DNA from: Demetria terragena DSM 11295 | GTDB taxonomy: Bacteria; Actinomycetota; Actinomycetes; Actinomycetales; Dermatophilaceae | Assembly: GCF_000376825.1 (NCBI RefSeq) | Contig: NZ_AQXW01000003.1 | Span: 62,001 to 126,000 of the forward strand | Length of the DNA stretch: 64,000 nucleotides | Direction: 5' to 3' | Part shown: positions 8,539 to 17,543 of the stretch, in pieces | Layout: each line of letters opens with the position of its first letter | Position numbering within the stretch: the stretch's first letter is position 1 | Position numbers and translations under genes: made by a program | Notes under the pieces: model-generated | The model's database searches: none | Told to the model about the DNA's origin: nothing | What the model saw: the letters and a program-made list of their open reading frames with translations, nothing else

Positions 8539-9201
8539 ATGACCGCTCAGGTGCTGTCGGTCAATGTGGGGGCTCCAAGCCCGCCGCTGGGTAAGGGCAC
8601 CTGGACAGGCATTGGCAAGCAGCCGGTGGCTCAGGCAACGGTTCGAGCTCCCGGACCCAAAGACGGCGGGCTGGGCAGTGGGCTGGTGGGGGACTTCATC
8701 GGGGACCGCGCATCGCACGGTGGCGACCACCAAGCGGTGTACGCCGTCGCCCGGGAAGAACTCGATTTCTGGCAGACCCAGCTCGGGCAGGATCTGCCGA
8801 ACGGTTGGTTTGGCGAGAACCTCACCACGCTTGGCCTTGATGTTGACGCGGCGATCCTCGGCCAGGAGTGGGCGATCGGGGAAGACGTCGTGCTCCGCGT
8901 TGACGGACCGCGGGTCCCGTGTGTCACCTTCGCTACTCGCATGGGCGTTCCGGGTTGGCTGAAGTCTTTTACCGCGCATGAGCGCCCCGGCGCCTACCTA
9001 TCGGTGGTGCGCCCGGGCACGATCCGGCCTGGTGATGTGGTGGTCGCTGCCGCCGCACCTGCGCACGGCATTGACGTCAGCACAGCTTTCCGCGCCTGGA
9101 TGGGGAATGCGCAGGCGGCACGCAACGCGCTCGCCGCCGGAGTGATGGCGACCGAGAAAGACCATCTTGAGCGGGTCGCTGCCCGCGCCTCGTCAGCTTA
9201 A
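8539..9201 (+). CDS. MOSC domain-containing protein
   Basis: This 220-residue protein resembles the YiiM/MOSC family, a sulfur-carrier fold related to the C-terminus of molybdenum cofactor sulfurase. Landmarks are GDRASHGGDHQAVYAVAREEL (about 55-75), WFGENLTTLGLDVD (about 95-108) and RVPCVTFATRMG (about 133-144), which supplies the conserved cysteine expected to carry sulfur or contact a metal. Substrate unknown. The start ATG 8539 lies 16 bp after the zinc-ribbon gene. Its stop is three bases from the convergent acyl-CoA carboxylase epsilon stop. Confidence 0.85.
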   Translation: MTAQVLSVNVGAPSPPLGKGTWTGIGKQPVAQATVRAPGPKDGGLGSGLVGDFIGDRASHGGDHQAVYAVAREELDFWQTQLGQDLPNGWFGENLTTLGLDVDAAILGQEWAIGEDVVLRVDGPRVPCVTFATRMGVPGWLKSFTAHERPGAYLSVVRPGTIRPGDVVVAAAAPAHGIDVSTAFRAWMGNAQAARNALAAGVMATEKDHLERVAARASSA

Positions 9202-9204
9202 TTC

Positions 9205-9402
9205 TCAGCGGGGCAGCGCGGATCGTGCCCATGCCCCGGGCCCTGGGCGAATGCCCGCACCGACCTGACGGGCGGCATGGCCCCAGACCTGTACCGGAGC
9301 TGCTCCCTCCGGGTTGGTCCCGCCCAGCGTGGACAACACCGCGACAACGGCGGCGATGTCCTGCGGTGTCGCGGCTCCGCGAATGATGAGTGGCGTACTC
9401 AC
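9205..9402 (-). CDS. Acyl-CoA carboxylase epsilon subunit (AccE-like)
   Basis: This 65-residue protein begins MSTPLIIRGAATPQDIAAVV and has the VVAVLSTLGG plus W..AAR pattern of the small epsilon subunits that bind and stimulate actinobacterial acyl-CoA carboxylases. The GTG start at 9402 overlaps the TGA of the beta-subunit gene (GTGA), which supports coupled synthesis. Family assignment rests on size, position and the short N-terminal pattern. Confidence 0.8.
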   Translation of the reverse strand: MSTPLIIRGAATPQDIAAVVAVLSTLGGTNPEGAAPVQVWGHAARQVGAGIRPGPGAWARSALPR

Positions 9403-10793
9403 AGCGGCAGATTTCCGAACTTCTTGGGCGGTCGGGAGTGCTGCTTGGACGCCAGCATGCGCAACGCTCGCGCGACAGTGGGTCGGGTCTCGGAGGGGGC
9501 GATGAGGCCGTCGATATCGCCGCGCTCGACTGCGGCATACAGGCTGGTCTCCTCGGCAGCGCCAAGACGGGCCGACGGCCAGGCGAAGCAGAGGTCCGCG
9601 CCCAAACTCTTGGAGCCCATCACCTCGAACGCGTCGCTGCGCGCATTGCGAGTCACCACCGTGATGAGTGGCACGGTGGCCTCGGCATAGGCAAAGGCCA
9701 ACGTGGCACCCCGACGCACCATCACACCGTGTTCCTCGCTCGAAATCGGTTGTAGCCCAATCGAATCGATGAATGTCACCACGGGGAGGTTGAACGCGTC
9801 GCAGGTGCGGACGAAGCGGGCGCCCTTCTCGGATGCGTTGAGGTCGAGGGCTGCACCCCCATACAGCGGTTGATTGGCGACGACACCCACTGGTCGCCCG
9901 TCGACCCGGCCGAAGCCAGTGACCAGGTGAGGTGCGAAATGCGTTTGGGTCTGGAGGAATTCGCCGTCGTCCAGGATGCCCCGGACGGCCGTGGTGACGT
10001 CATACGGAAGGTTCGCCGAGTCTGGAATCAAGACATCCAAGGCGAGGTCGTCCTCGGTGGCCGCTGGGTCGGTCACCTCGTCGCTCGGTGCCGGGGCATC
10101 GAGGTTGTTAGAGGGCAGATAGGTCAGTAGATCGACGACGAAGGCCGTGGCGTCCGCCTCGTTCGCTGCGAGGTAGTGCGCGACACCGGTCGTGCTCGCG
10201 TGCAGGTGAGCACCGCCGAAGTTCTCCGTTCCGCTGTCCTCATCGAAAAGGATCGACAGGACTTCAGGGGAGGCCATCGCCAGGTGAGAGTTCTCATCCA
10301 CCATGACCACGAAATCGCCCATCGTGGGGAGAAAGGTCTCCGCTCCGAGGCCGGAGCCCAGCACGAGGGAAAGGTGGGGGATCACCCCAGAGGCGCGCGC
10401 TCGCCGCCGCAGCAGGCCCGCTATCACTCCGGGCTCAGGGGCCGGGCCAAAGTCGTGGATGCCGACCACCGGCGAGCCAATGGTCAACGCGAGGTCCATG
10501 ACCGCCCCGATGCGCGCCGCCCCTCGCTCCCCGAGAGGCTGAGGGCCCTGGGCAAAGATGCACACGGTGCGGCCGTCGACCAGGCCGTGCCCGGTGCGTA
10601 CTCCGTCGGCGGCGAACTCGTCGAGGCTCGTCCACGACCCTTCATCGACCAGACGATTGATGCGATCTTGGGCGGCTGACGGCCTCTCAGCGGCTCGATG
10701 CTCGCGCAGATCAGCCAGATCGCTGGCGGTGGTGTGAGCGTCTGGCCGGTCGACGCCGGAGCGAGGGCAGCCGCCTGGTTCGGGCATCGGCAT
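9399..10793 (-). CDS. Acyl-CoA (propionyl/acetyl-CoA) carboxylase beta subunit
   Basis: This 464-residue carboxyltransferase subunit moves the carboxyl group from biotin to acetyl-, propionyl- or longer acyl-CoA. Two crotonase-like halves are visible. The N-terminal half runs from about 40 to 235, with GHGLVDGRTVCIFAQ and a QGPQPLGERGAARIG segment. The C-terminal half has TGFGRVDGRPVGVVANQP and later EEHGVMVRRGATLAFAY. I preferred ATG 10793 to 10826 because TATTGT lies 7 nt upstream on the minus strand, as in leaderless genes. The alternative adds 11 unremarkable residues. It forms an operon with the epsilon subunit, and the divergent neighbour is biotin ligase, which would biotinylate the partner alpha subunit (not in this window). 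Confidence 0.9.
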   Translation of the reverse strand: MPMPEPGGCPRSGVDRPDAHTTASDLADLREHRAAERPSAAQDRINRLVDEGSWTSLDEFAADGVRTGHGLVDGRTVCIFAQGPQPLGERGAARIGAVMDLALTIGSPVVGIHDFGPAPEPGVIAGLLRRRARASGVIPHLSLVLGSGLGAETFLPTMGDFVVMVDENSHLAMASPEVLSILFDEDSGTENFGGAHLHASTTGVAHYLAANEADATAFVVDLLTYLPSNNLDAPAPSDEVTDPAATEDDLALDVLIPDSANLPYDVTTAVRGILDDGEFLQTQTHFAPHLVTGFGRVDGRPVGVVANQPLYGGAALDLNASEKGARFVRTCDAFNLPVVTFIDSIGLQPISSEEHGVMVRRGATLAFAYAEATVPLITVVTRNARSDAFEVMGSKSLGADLCFAWPSARLGAAEETSLYAAVERGDIDGLIAPSETRPTVARALRMLASKQHSRPPKKFGNLPL

Positions 10794-10800
10794 GCGCCAG

Positions 10801-10810
10801 ACAATAGTCT
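10801..10810. promoter_or_regulatory. Overlapping divergent -10 elements of biotin ligase and carboxylase
   Basis: TAGTCT (10805-10810, plus) lies 7 nt before the biotin ligase GTG. TATTGT (minus, 10806-10801) lies 7 nt before the carboxylase ATG at 10793. The two -10 hexamers share two bases, and only 24 bp separate the start codons. Both genes therefore look leaderless, and RNA polymerase could probably initiate in only one direction at a time. Confidence 0.5.
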
Positions 10811-10817
10811 TAGTGGT

Positions 10818-11663
10818 GTGAGCCACAGTGACCTGACCGCGAAGTCACTCCGGCGACCCCTCGATCAGCAGCGCCTCGCCGCACGGCTCGAGGGCACCAG
10901 ATGGCTCGCCGCCGAGGTTTTCGACTCCATCGGCTCTACGAATGAAGAGGCCGCCAAGAACGCGATCCCCGGACGCGTTCTGGTCGCCTCCCACCAGACC
11001 AGCGGGCGGGGGCGCCTTGCCCGACCCTGGGTCGCGCCGCCGCATGCTTCGGTGGCGATCTCCGTCGTCCTTCCTCTGCCGGTGGACTCTGCCCAGTGGG
11101 GGTGGGCGCCGCTTCTCGTGGGAATCGTCGTACGCCGCGCCCTCGCACCGCGTGCTCCTCAGGTGGGAATGAAGTGGCCCAATGACCTGCTCGCCCGGGC
11201 TGAAGACGATGACGAATGGCGCAAACTCGTGGGCATCCTGTGCCAGACGTCGGTGGGTCCTGATGGCCCGGTATTGGTAGTCGGCGTCGGCATCAACACC
11301 GACGTGCGCCTGGAGGAGCGACCGGTAGACACCGCCACGTCTCTACGCATGCTTGGCCAGCCGGTCGACGATCCGGAGGACCTGGTCGCCGATGTGCTTG
11401 ATGGTCTTGCTGAGGTCGAACAGTGGTTGCACGCTGCCCCAGCCGCACTGGAGCAGCACAAGATGGCCTATCGGCGAGAGTGCCTGACCATTGGACTCGC
11501 CGTGCGCGTCGAGACTCCGGAAGGGAACCTCGAAGGCATTGCGCACGCCATCGACGACGCAGGCCGCCTGGTTGTACGCCACGCCGCCGGGGACACCGCG
11601 CTCGCCGTCGGTGACGTCGTGCATGTCCGACCCGGGGCCGGAAGCGGGAGTGGGTGGCGATGA
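10818..11663 (+). CDS. birA: Biotin--[acetyl-CoA-carboxylase] ligase
   Basis: This 281-residue enzyme activates biotin with ATP and attaches it to the lysine of biotin carboxyl carrier domains. The biotinyl-AMP binding loop GRGRLARPW (63-71) and the catalytic KWPNDLL (119-125) are both present. VVGVGINTDV and a small C-terminal beta domain complete the fold. There is no N-terminal DNA-binding domain, so unlike the E. coli protein it should be enzyme only. The start is GTG 10818, consistent with the TAGTCT -10 seven nt upstream. An upstream open stretch from 10698 lies inside the divergent carboxylase gene. Its TGA overlaps the cyclase ATG. Confidence 0.93.
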   Translation: MSHSDLTAKSLRRPLDQQRLAARLEGTRWLAAEVFDSIGSTNEEAAKNAIPGRVLVASHQTSGRGRLARPWVAPPHASVAISVVLPLPVDSAQWGWAPLLVGIVVRRALAPRAPQVGMKWPNDLLARAEDDDEWRKLVGILCQTSVGPDGPVLVVGVGINTDVRLEERPVDTATSLRMLGQPVDDPEDLVADVLDGLAEVEQWLHAAPAALEQHKMAYRRECLTIGLAVRVETPEGNLEGIAHAIDDAGRLVVRHAAGDTALAVGDVVHVRPGAGSGSGWR

Positions 11664-12721
11664 CAACTCCCCATGGATTCCGAGATGGCGATGACCGCGC
11701 CAGGTTTGTCGATGCGATTCACGAACGAGTGATGCAGTCGCCCCGGACGCTGCGCCGCGCCGAGATTGCCGAACGGGCAGGTGTCGACCCAGAACGCACC
11801 CGGGAGTTATGGCGAGCTCTGGGATTCGCCAACGCCCGCGATGACGACATCATCTTTACGGAGCGGGACGCTGAGGCGCTGCGGCAGGTGACTGACCTCG
11901 TGGGTGATGACGTCATCTCCGAGGCGACGACGCGCGGGCTCGCGCGCGCATACGGCCGCAGCATGGATCGCCTGGCGATGTGGCAGACGCAGGTTTTGAG
12001 CGACCTGGTGACGGGCGAACAACTGGCCCTCGACAGCGAATCCGCGCGACGCACCGCAGAGTTGACGGCTGACCTCGCGGATCGTCTCGAACCGCTGCTG
12101 GTCTATGTGTGGCGCCGCAATGTCGCGCAAGCGGTGTCCCGACTCGTGGCAGACAGCGAGCCGGAAAGTCACTTGGGCGTCCGCCGCACGGTGGGCTTCG
12201 CGGACCTGGTCAGTTTTACCTCGTTGGTGCGCAGACTCAGTGAACGGGATTTGGCCGAACTGGTCACTCGATTCGAGGCGCTGGCCTCGGACATGGTGAG
12301 TCTCCATGGCGGAGCGCTGATTAAGACCGTGGGAGATGAAATTCTCTTCACCCACGAGTCACCTGCGGATGCGGCGGCTATTGCGTTGGATCTGGTTGAC
12401 GCGGTCGACCGAGACGATCTGATCCCGCACCTTCGGGTTGGACTTTCCCAGGGCCGCGTGTTGGCGCGTCAAGGGGATGTCTACGGTGACACCGTCAACA
12501 GGGCAGCACGGTTGACAGCGACGGCGCGCCCCGGCGGTGTGCTCGTCGACCACGACGTCGCATGGTCGATAGCCACGCACCCGCGTTTCACCGTCGAGGA
12601 ACTCGACGCGATTGATCTCGCGGGTATTGGCACCCTGCGTCCGTGGACGTTGACGCGAGGGCCGGGCGGTCCGACCGACGAAGAGGAGACAGCATGGTTG
12701 AAGGTGCAGGAGAACCTCTAG
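11660..12721 (+). CDS. Class III adenylate/guanylate cyclase with regulatory N-terminal domain
   Basis: This 353-residue soluble cyclase should make cAMP from ATP. The N-terminal 170 residues are helical, with an HTH-like LRRAEIAERAGVDPERTRELW. They resemble the adenylate cyclase regulatory (Rv1264-type, pH-responsive) domain. The catalytic domain (about 172-345) has metal-binding Asp182 (TVGFADLVSFT) and Asp226 (GDE), Lys222 in IKTVGDE as expected for adenine recognition, and transition-state residues Asn280 and Arg284 in YGDTVNRAAR. It has no membrane segment. ATG 11660 overlaps the birA stop (ATGA). An in-frame GTG at 11654 is less likely. The last 28 bp overlap the enoyl-CoA hydratase gene. 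Confidence 0.9.
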   Translation: MTTPHGFRDGDDRARFVDAIHERVMQSPRTLRRAEIAERAGVDPERTRELWRALGFANARDDDIIFTERDAEALRQVTDLVGDDVISEATTRGLARAYGRSMDRLAMWQTQVLSDLVTGEQLALDSESARRTAELTADLADRLEPLLVYVWRRNVAQAVSRLVADSEPESHLGVRRTVGFADLVSFTSLVRRLSERDLAELVTRFEALASDMVSLHGGALIKTVGDEILFTHESPADAAAIALDLVDAVDRDDLIPHLRVGLSQGRVLARQGDVYGDTVNRAARLTATARPGGVLVDHDVAWSIATHPRFTVEELDAIDLAGIGTLRPWTLTRGPGGPTDEEETAWLKVQENL

Positions 12722-13497
12722 TACGCCTGCAGCGGCATGGTGAGGGCGGGCACGTTGCGGAACTGATCCTGGACCGTCCGTCGGCGATGAACGCCGTGTC
12801 GACCCAGATGGCCGAAGCCATCGCGGAAGCAACACGCGAGCTTGCGGCAGACGACCAGGTACGTTGCGTGGTCCTCACCTCGACGCACGAGCGGGCCTTT
12901 TGTGTCGGCGCCGATCTCAAGGAGCGCGCTTCTTTCTCGGACGCTGACCTGGTGCGCCAACGACCCATTGCCCGACGTGCGTATGGCGGAGTGCTGGACC
13001 TGCCCATGCCCGTCATCGCGGCGGTGGATGGCTTCGCACTCGGCGGCGGCCTCGAACTCGCCCTCGCCTGCGATGTCATCGTCTGTGGCGACGGCGCGCT
13101 CGTCGGGTTGCCGGAGGTGTCTGTCGGTGTGATCCCCGGTGGAGGAGGCACGCAACTTCTGGTTCGGCGCGTTGGGTGGTCTCGGGCGAGCCGTCTCATC
13201 TTTTCCGCCGCCAAAGTGTCGGCGCAGGAGGCGTACGACCTCGGGGTGGTAGATGAACTCGTTCCCTCGGGAACGGCTAGGGACGCCGCACTGGGGTTGG
13301 CGACGACGATCGGCGCCAACTCACCGGTCGGCCTTCGCAACGCGAAGAAAGCGATGCGCCTAGGCGGCGATGCTGGCCTCGCCGCTGGCCTGGAGATTGA
13401 AGATGCTTGCTGGCGCGCAACAGCGTTTTCCGGCGACCGAATCGAGGGCGTTCGCGCCTTCGCCGAGAAGCGGCCACCACAGTGGCCGGGACAGTGA
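12694..13497 (+). CDS. Enoyl-CoA hydratase/isomerase family protein
   Basis: This 267-residue crotonase-fold enzyme should hydrate 2-enoyl-CoAs in beta-oxidation or a related acyl-CoA reaction. The oxyanion-hole and active-site stretches are FCVGADLKER (about 70-80), GFALGGGLELALACD (about 111-125) and PEVSVGVIPGGGGTQ, which holds a catalytic glutamate region. I chose ATG 12694 because of the good AGGAG RBS 8-9 nt upstream. The gene therefore begins inside the end of the cyclase gene. Substrate chain length cannot be read from the sequence. Confidence 0.9.
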   Translation: MVEGAGEPLVRLQRHGEGGHVAELILDRPSAMNAVSTQMAEAIAEATRELAADDQVRCVVLTSTHERAFCVGADLKERASFSDADLVRQRPIARRAYGGVLDLPMPVIAAVDGFALGGGLELALACDVIVCGDGALVGLPEVSVGVIPGGGGTQLLVRRVGWSRASRLIFSAAKVSAQEAYDLGVVDELVPSGTARDAALGLATTIGANSPVGLRNAKKAMRLGGDAGLAAGLEIEDACWRATAFSGDRIEGVRAFAEKRPPQWPGQ

Positions 13498-13503
13498 GAG
13501 CGG

Positions 13504-14220
13504 ATGAGCGACAGCGCGATGGGCAGCAGAACCGCGACGACCGGGCCGATGACCCGAGTTCTCCTTGCAGAGGATGACCCGGCGATCTCGGAGCCACTGG
13601 CGCGCGCGCTGCGCCGTGAAGGTTATGAGGTGGACATTTGCCCGGATGGCCAGTCGGCGCTGGATGCCGCTGAGCGATCCCCTGACCTTGTCCTGCTCGA
13701 CCTCGGGCTCCCTGTAATCGACGGCCTGGAGGTATGCCGTCGGATGCGCAGCGACGGGCGAACCTTCCCCGTCCTCATCCTCACCGCGCGGGCCGACGAG
13801 GTCGACACCGTGGTCGGTCTCGATGCGGGGGCTGACGACTATGTCACCAAACCGTTCCGGCTGGCTGAGCTGCTGGCACGCGTCCGGGCGCTCCTGCGTC
13901 GGGCGCCCATCGAGATGGAGCAGGAAGCCGTTCACCTCGACACCGATGCGCGCCGGGCCTTCCTGGGGGACAGCGAACTTCAGTTGACCGCCAAGGAATA
14001 CGACCTGCTGCGGGTGCTGGTCCGCGAGTCCGGAAAGGTGGTCTCGCGCGAACAACTCATGCGCGAGGTGTGGGACACCCAATGGGTGGGATCAACCAAG
14101 ACCCTCGACATGCACGTGTCCATCTTGCGTCGCAAACTTGGCGAGGACGCCTCGGAACCCAAGTTCATCACGACCATCCGCGGGGTTGGTTTCCGCTTTG
14201 ATCCGGAGGGAACCATCTAG
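13504..14220 (+). CDS. OmpR/PhoB-family response regulator
   Basis: This 238-residue two-component regulator has a receiver domain with the acidic pocket LLAEDD, the phospho-acceptor Asp in VLLDLGLP and the conserved Lys in TKPF. A winged-helix DNA-binding domain follows (from about 145), ending TTIRGVGFRFD. ATG 13504 is the first plausible start. An internal ATG at 13549 (MTRVLLAEDD) aligns better with the usual receiver N-terminus, and neither has a strong RBS. The TAG stop overlaps the GTG of the histidine kinase by one base. The stimulus is unknown. Confidence 0.9.
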   Translation: MSDSAMGSRTATTGPMTRVLLAEDDPAISEPLARALRREGYEVDICPDGQSALDAAERSPDLVLLDLGLPVIDGLEVCRRMRSDGRTFPVLILTARADEVDTVVGLDAGADDYVTKPFRLAELLARVRALLRRAPIEMEQEAVHLDTDARRAFLGDSELQLTAKEYDLLRVLVRESGKVVSREQLMREVWDTQWVGSTKTLDMHVSILRRKLGEDASEPKFITTIRGVGFRFDPEGTI

Positions 14221-15257
14221 TGTCCCTGCGCGACCGGCTGCTGCGGTCGAGTTTCTTGACGCTTGTCGTCGCGGCGACGATCGCGGTTGCTCCCGTCGTG
14301 GTTTTCGGCGCGGTGTATGCCGTGCTGGCGTGGCCGCTCAGCCAGATCGCCGTCATGAACCTCGTGGTCCTCGGTGGCTGGCTGGTGCTGGCGCTCTGCG
14401 GGCTTGCTGTGGGTCGGAGGATGGCGCGTCGCGCGGCCGAAGACATCGCGGAGCCGATGACCGACTTGGCAGTCCAGGCCGGGGCGATCGGCCGACGTCC
14501 CCCTCCTAAGCACTCGCTGGAGTCTGGGATCGAGGAGGTCGACGCGGTATCCGAAGTGCTGAGACAGCGTGCCCTGGAGATTACCCAGCGATTGGCGAGT
14601 GAGCGCGAATTCGCCTCGGACGCGTCACATCAGTTGCGGACTCCGTTGACGGCGTTGCTGATTCGCCTGGAAGAGATCACGCTGCTCGACGACCCGGTGG
14701 AGATGCGCGAGGAGGCTGCGGTCTGTATCACCCAGGTGGAGCGGTTGACGAGGGTTGTCGATGACCTTTTGCGGCGGACCCCGGCTGGACCTGACGGCGA
14801 ACTCGCTGACACGCCACTGGATTCGGTGTTGGCGGAGTTGCAACAGGAGTGGCAGCCGACGTACGCGCGTGCTCGGCGCAGCATCAAGGTCGTCGGTCAG
14901 CGCGGCCTCCGATTGCATGCACGACGTGATGACCTGCTGCAAATCATCTCTACTCTGCTGGAGAACTCGCTCAAACATGGTGCAGGCCTGGTTGAGGTCG
15001 GCGCCGAACAGAGCGGTCCTTCAGTCGTGCTTGAAGTCGGTGATGAAGGTCAAGGCGTTGACCTGGCGCTGGCTCCGTACATCTTTGAGCGGCGTGTCAC
15101 AACGGGCGGGACCGGTTTGGGTCTGGGCTTGGCTCGGGACCTGGCCCAGGCGAACGGTGGCCGCCTGGAACTGGTCGAGGCTCAGCCCGCGCGGTTCGGG
15201 CTATTTCTCTCGGCGTCGGCCGATCCGCCGGAGGAGTTCGATCCCTCACTGCTGTGA
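14220..15257 (+). CDS. Two-component sensor histidine kinase
   Basis: This 345-residue membrane kinase pairs with the response regulator immediately upstream. Two transmembrane segments (about 14-36 and 40-62) are separated by almost no extracytoplasmic loop, so it probably senses within the membrane or cytoplasm. A HAMP-like linker leads to the H-box ASDASHQLRTPLTALL, then the N-box LLENSLKHG, G1 GDEGQGVD and G2 TGGTGLGLGLA. The C-terminus overlaps the convergent GtrA gene by 76 bp, an unusually long antisense overlap. Confidence 0.9.
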   Translation: MSLRDRLLRSSFLTLVVAATIAVAPVVVFGAVYAVLAWPLSQIAVMNLVVLGGWLVLALCGLAVGRRMARRAAEDIAEPMTDLAVQAGAIGRRPPPKHSLESGIEEVDAVSEVLRQRALEITQRLASEREFASDASHQLRTPLTALLIRLEEITLLDDPVEMREEAAVCITQVERLTRVVDDLLRRTPAGPDGELADTPLDSVLAELQQEWQPTYARARRSIKVVGQRGLRLHARRDDLLQIISTLLENSLKHGAGLVEVGAEQSGPSVVLEVGDEGQGVDLALAPYIFERRVTTGGTGLGLGLARDLAQANGGRLELVEAQPARFGLFLSASADPPEEFDPSLL

Positions 15258-15712
15258 AGGTCATCGGGTTCTGGGTCGCCGACGTATTCATGGGCGAAGA
15301 CGACTTGCCGGTACGCCCAGAAGCGGAACAGTGTGCCGAGGCCGATGCCGATGAACGCGTTGACGTTGGTGGCGAGCACGCTGTCCATGCCCAGCGCGTA
15401 GTGAGTGAAAGCTAGCCAGGCAGCGGAGATGGCGAGGCCGATCCCGTTCACTCCGAAAAAGAGCGTGACCTCGTGGGCGACGGGTCGGTTGTTGCGGTGG
15501 CGGAAGGTCCACCAACGATTGCCAATCCAGGCGACCACGGTCGCGACCGCGCCGCTGAGGATTTTGGCGGTGGTGACTTTGTCATCGAGTGGTCCGTGAG
15601 ACAGCAGATTGAAGCCGCCCATGTCGACGACGAATGCGACAGCGCCGACGATGCCGAACTTCGCTGCCTCACGCCACAGAATGCCCATGGCGCCCCGGAG
15701 GCGGTCAAGCAC
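15182..15712 (-). CDS. GtrA family membrane protein
   Basis: This 176-residue protein has four hydrophobic helices (AAKFGIVGAVAFVVDMGGF; the segment around ILSGAVATVVAWIGNRWWTF; LFFGVNGIGLAISAAWLAF; NAFIGIGLGTLFRFWAYRQVVF) in the GtrA fold. GtrA proteins are thought to move lipid-linked sugars across the membrane or support glycosylation of surface polymers. The hydrophilic C-terminus is variable and lies antisense to the end of the kinase gene. It is divergent from purK. Confidence 0.88.
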   Translation of the reverse strand: MLDRLRGAMGILWREAAKFGIVGAVAFVVDMGGFNLLSHGPLDDKVTTAKILSGAVATVVAWIGNRWWTFRHRNNRPVAHEVTLFFGVNGIGLAISAAWLAFTHYALGMDSVLATNVNAFIGIGLGTLFRFWAYRQVVFAHEYVGDPEPDDLHSSEGSNSSGGSADAERNSPNRAG

Positions 15713-15795
15713 GAGTGGACCCCTTGCGATTCGGTGCTGACGTCAGTACGGACCGACAGTACGCGACGCGGGCGGCGCCTCATAGGCTGGCGCCT

Positions 15796-16977
15796 GTGAC
15801 TGGCATGCCTCTGCGCGCTCCCGGATCGTTTCCCGTCGTGGGCATCATCGGCGGTGGACAACTCGCCCGGATGACTCAACCTCCCGCGATCAACCTGTCC
15901 ATCACCCTGTCGGTGCTCGCCGAGAGCGAGGAGGCCAGTGCGGCGTTGGCCGTGCCATCGGCACCGGTGGGCGCCTGTAGCGACCTCGAGGCCGTACGCG
16001 CCTTCGCGCGCACTTGCGATGTGGTGACCTTCGACCACGAACAGGTGCCGGCTGAGGTGTTGGCTGCGCTCCAGGAGGACGGCGTGGTGATGCATCCTTC
16101 GCCGGAAGCCCTGGTGTTTGCGCAGGACAAGCTGGCGATGCGTCGGCGCTTGAGTGCCGCTGGGCTGCCCTGCCCAGCGTGGGCGGAAGTCGCGAATCTC
16201 GCAGCACTGGAGACCTTTGGGCAGGAACACGGTTGGCCGGTCATCGTGAAGACCCCACGGGGCGGCTATGACGGCAAGGGCGTCCGCGTCGTGCAGTCGG
16301 CGGCCGAGGCGTCCGACTGGTTTGAGCGCTCAGCCGGGCAGCCGTTGCTGGCCGAAGAGAAGGTGGCCTTCACGCGCGAGTTAGCGGTGATGGTGGCCCG
16401 TAGCCCCTCTGGGCAGGCTGCGGTGTGGCCGGTCGCGGAGACCGTTCAGGTCGACGGCATCTGTACCGAGGTCCTGGCCCCCGCTCCTGAGCTTGACTCC
16501 GAGCTCGCCGCGCAGGTGGCCGCCGATGCGTTGACGATTGCGGGCGATCTCGACGTCACCGGGGTGATGGCCGTGGAGATCTTTGAAACGGTGGGCTCTG
16601 ACGGGGGCGCGACGTACGTCATCAATGAGTTGGCTATGCGGCCGCACAACAGCGGGCACTGGACGATTGACGGGTCGGTCACCAGCCAGTTCGAGCAGCA
16701 CCTGCGAGCGGTGCTCGACCTGCCCCTGGGCGATCCCTCGCCGCGGTCCCGCTGGACCGTGATGGGCAATGTCCTCGGCGGCGACTATCCCGAGTTGTAT
16801 CCGGCGTACCGACACCTTCTGGCGCGAGACCCCGGGCTGAAGGTCCATCTCTATGGCAAGGGTGTCCGTCCGGGCCGAAAGATCGGACACGTCAATGTGT
16901 CCGGTGACAACCTCAACGATCTTCGCGAGCGGGCGCGCCACGCCGCTGACTACTTCCAGGGAGTGATTACCGAATGA
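15796..16977 (+). CDS. purK: N5-carboxyaminoimidazole ribonucleotide synthase
   Basis: This 393-residue ATP-grasp enzyme of purine synthesis makes N5-CAIR from AIR, bicarbonate and ATP. The N-terminal [11 protein letters not shown] binds AIR. The ATP-grasp core has [15 protein letters not shown] and the metal-binding [18 protein letters not shown] placed the start at GTG 15796, 7 nt after TAGGCT (leaderless pattern). ATG 15805 is a close alternative. The stop overlaps the purE ATG (ATGA), giving a purKE operon. Confidence 0.95.
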   Translation: MTGMPLRAPGSFPVVGIIGGGQLARMTQPPAINLSITLSVLAESEEASAALAVPSAPVGACSDLEAVRAFARTCDVVTFDHEQVPAEVLAALQEDGVVMHPSPEALVFAQDKLAMRRRLSAAGLPCPAWAEVANLAALETFGQEHGWPVIVKTPRGGYDGKGVRVVQSAAEASDWFERSAGQPLLAEEKVAFTRELAVMVARSPSGQAAVWPVAETVQVDGICTEVLAPAPELDSELAAQVAADALTIAGDLDVTGVMAVEIFETVGSDGGATYVINELAMRPHNSGHWTIDGSVTSQFEQHLRAVLDLPLGDPSPRSRWTVMGNVLGGDYPELYPAYRHLLARDPGLKVHLYGKGVRPGRKIGHVNVSGDNLNDLRERARHAADYFQGVITE

Positions 16978-17528
16978 ACGCGGTCACACATCAGGAGGAT
17001 TCACCCACGGTGGGCCTGGTCATGGGCAGTGACAGTGACTGGCCGGTGATGCAGAAGGCAGCCGAGGCGCTGCGGGAGTTCGGGGTGCCCTTTGAGGCCG
17101 ATGTCGTCTCCGCTCACCGAATGCCGCACGAGATGATCGACTACGGCAGTCAGGCGGCGGACCGCGGCGTGCGCGTGATCATCGCGGGAGCTGGGGGAGC
17201 GGCGCACCTTCCCGGCATGCTCGCGGCCGTGACACCGCTTCCAGTGATCGGAGTGCCGGTGCCCCTCAAGCACTTGGACGGCATGGACTCGCTGCTGTCG
17301 ATCGTGCAGATGCCTGCAGGTGTGCCCGTAGCGACCGTCTCCATCGGTGGTGCGCGCAACGCTGGCCTGCTCGCCGTACAGATCCTCGCGGCAGGCACCG
17401 ACGAGCGGGCCGTCGGCCTGCGTCAGGCGATGGTCGAATTTCAGAGGAGTCTCAAAGACTCCGCCTATGCCAAGGGTGAGGCGTTGCGACGCCAGGTTGC
17501 CGAGCAGGCTGGCCCCCGCCAGGCCTGA
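16974..17528 (+). CDS. purE: N5-carboxyaminoimidazole ribonucleotide mutase
   Basis: This 184-residue class I PurE converts N5-CAIR to CAIR, the step after PurK. Signature segments are [10 protein letters not shown] near residue 17, [10 protein letters not shown] with the catalytic histidine near 45, and [14 protein letters not shown]. The start is ATG 16974, overlapping the purK stop. It carries about 10 extra N-terminal residues compared with compact family members. Confidence 0.95.
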   Translation: MNAVTHQEDSPTVGLVMGSDSDWPVMQKAAEALREFGVPFEADVVSAHRMPHEMIDYGSQAADRGVRVIIAGAGGAAHLPGMLAAVTPLPVIGVPVPLKHLDGMDSLLSIVQMPAGVPVATVSIGGARNAGLLAVQILAAGTDERAVGLRQAMVEFQRSLKDSAYAKGEALRRQVAEQAGPRQA

Positions 17529-17543
17529 GTCGCGGGCACGGTT

